5,030 nucleotides of DNA. Source: Acidobacteriota bacterium. GTDB taxonomy: Bacteria > Acidobacteriota > Terriglobia > Acidiferrales > UBA7541. This document shows positions 4,765 through 5,030 of the stretch, piece after piece (within the stretch, counting starts at the first letter, position 1; each line of letters starts with the position of its first letter). Both the position numbers and the translations under genes were made by a program. The notes beneath the pieces are model-generated. The model saw only the letters and a list, made by a program, of their open reading frames with translations. It ran no database searches and was not told where the DNA came from. Location of the stretch: positions 8,679 through 13,708 of the forward strand of contig PKWH01000095.1 in the NCBI GenBank assembly GCA_003131985.1, written 5' to 3'.

Positions 4765-5030
4765 AAGGTCGCGTGGGAGTTCGCTCGATTCCTCTTGCCA
4801 TTTTCGTCATGGCGCTTTTCTTTTCGCCTACTGTTCGGGCTCAAGACGACTCCGGACAATCGAAAGGAATTAATTCCGGCGATTATAATATCCATTCGTC
4901 AATCGAAGCCGGGTATCGAGCGAGCGAAATCAACGGCAACCAAAACACCTACGATACCTTCGAGAACCTCAACTCAGGCCTCCGGCTCTTCGACTACACG
5001 CTAGAGATGCGCTCGCTCGATCACAATGGA
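4761..5030 (+). CDS. MtrB/PioB-like outer-membrane beta-barrel protein, N-terminal part
   Basis: Only the first 90 codons are present; the frame is open at the right edge. The product starts with a clear signal peptide (basic residues to about 8, hydrophobic core 10-22, likely cleavage after VRA at 27). The mature part then shows alternating polar and aromatic or aliphatic residues typical of barrel strands, e.g. NIHSSIEAGYR and LRLFDYTLEMR, with an NTYDTFENL stretch between. Position directly after a decaheme MtrA/DmsE-like gene is what the family predicts: MtrB/PioB/DmsF barrels insulate the cytochrome across the outer membrane. No cysteine occurs in these 90 residues, so the N-terminal CxxC known from Shewanella MtrB is absent here. 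GTG start is supported by AGGGAG seven bases upstream. Identification relies partly on context because most of the barrel is outside the window; a different porin is possible but less likely. Confidence 0.8.
   Translation, partial: MKGRVGVRSIPLAIFVMALFFSPTVRAQDDSGQSKGINSGDYNIHSSIEAGYRASEINGNQNTYDTFENLNSGLRLFDYTLEMRSLDHNG

Overview
The window reads as chromosomal DNA of a moderately GC-rich, Gram-negative-type bacterium. It is most probably an acidobacterium. The grounds are a decaheme DmsE/MtrA-like cytochrome followed directly by an MtrB/PioB-like barrel, and degenerate TAGCCAC/TCGCCAC heptamer repeats between genes. This taxon is inferred from gene content and style; no rRNA or other marker gene is present.

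Layout, left to right. Positions 1-76 hold no complete gene, only a possible ribosome-binding site on the minus strand for a gene beyond the left edge. A minus-strand gene (77-616) encodes an unrecognised single-pass membrane protein with a short coiled coil and two DxKGxER repeats. About 1.1 kb follows (617-1696) with no convincing gene but several kinds of small repeat: heptamers, a 10-bp inverted repeat, two 13-bp direct repeats and an 8-bp hairpin. Next is a complete class I adenylate-forming acyl-CoA synthetase (1697-3205, plus strand) with all core motifs.

The most interesting part is 3364-5030 on the plus strand, which looks like one transcription unit. It holds a 57-codon small ORF with a good Shine-Dalgarno sequence, a decaheme c-type cytochrome of the DmsE/MtrA type (about 336 residues, probable TTG start), a 23-codon mini-ORF whose stop overlaps the next start, and the first 90 codons of an outer-membrane beta-barrel of the MtrB/PioB type, cut by the window edge. 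By analogy with MtrAB, DmsEF and PioAB, the cytochrome would sit inside the barrel and form an electron wire across the outer membrane. The direction of flow and the external donor or acceptor cannot be told from this window. The two small ORFs are the least explained elements.

The acyl-CoA synthetase and the electron-conduit genes are separated by about 160 bases and show no evident functional link.
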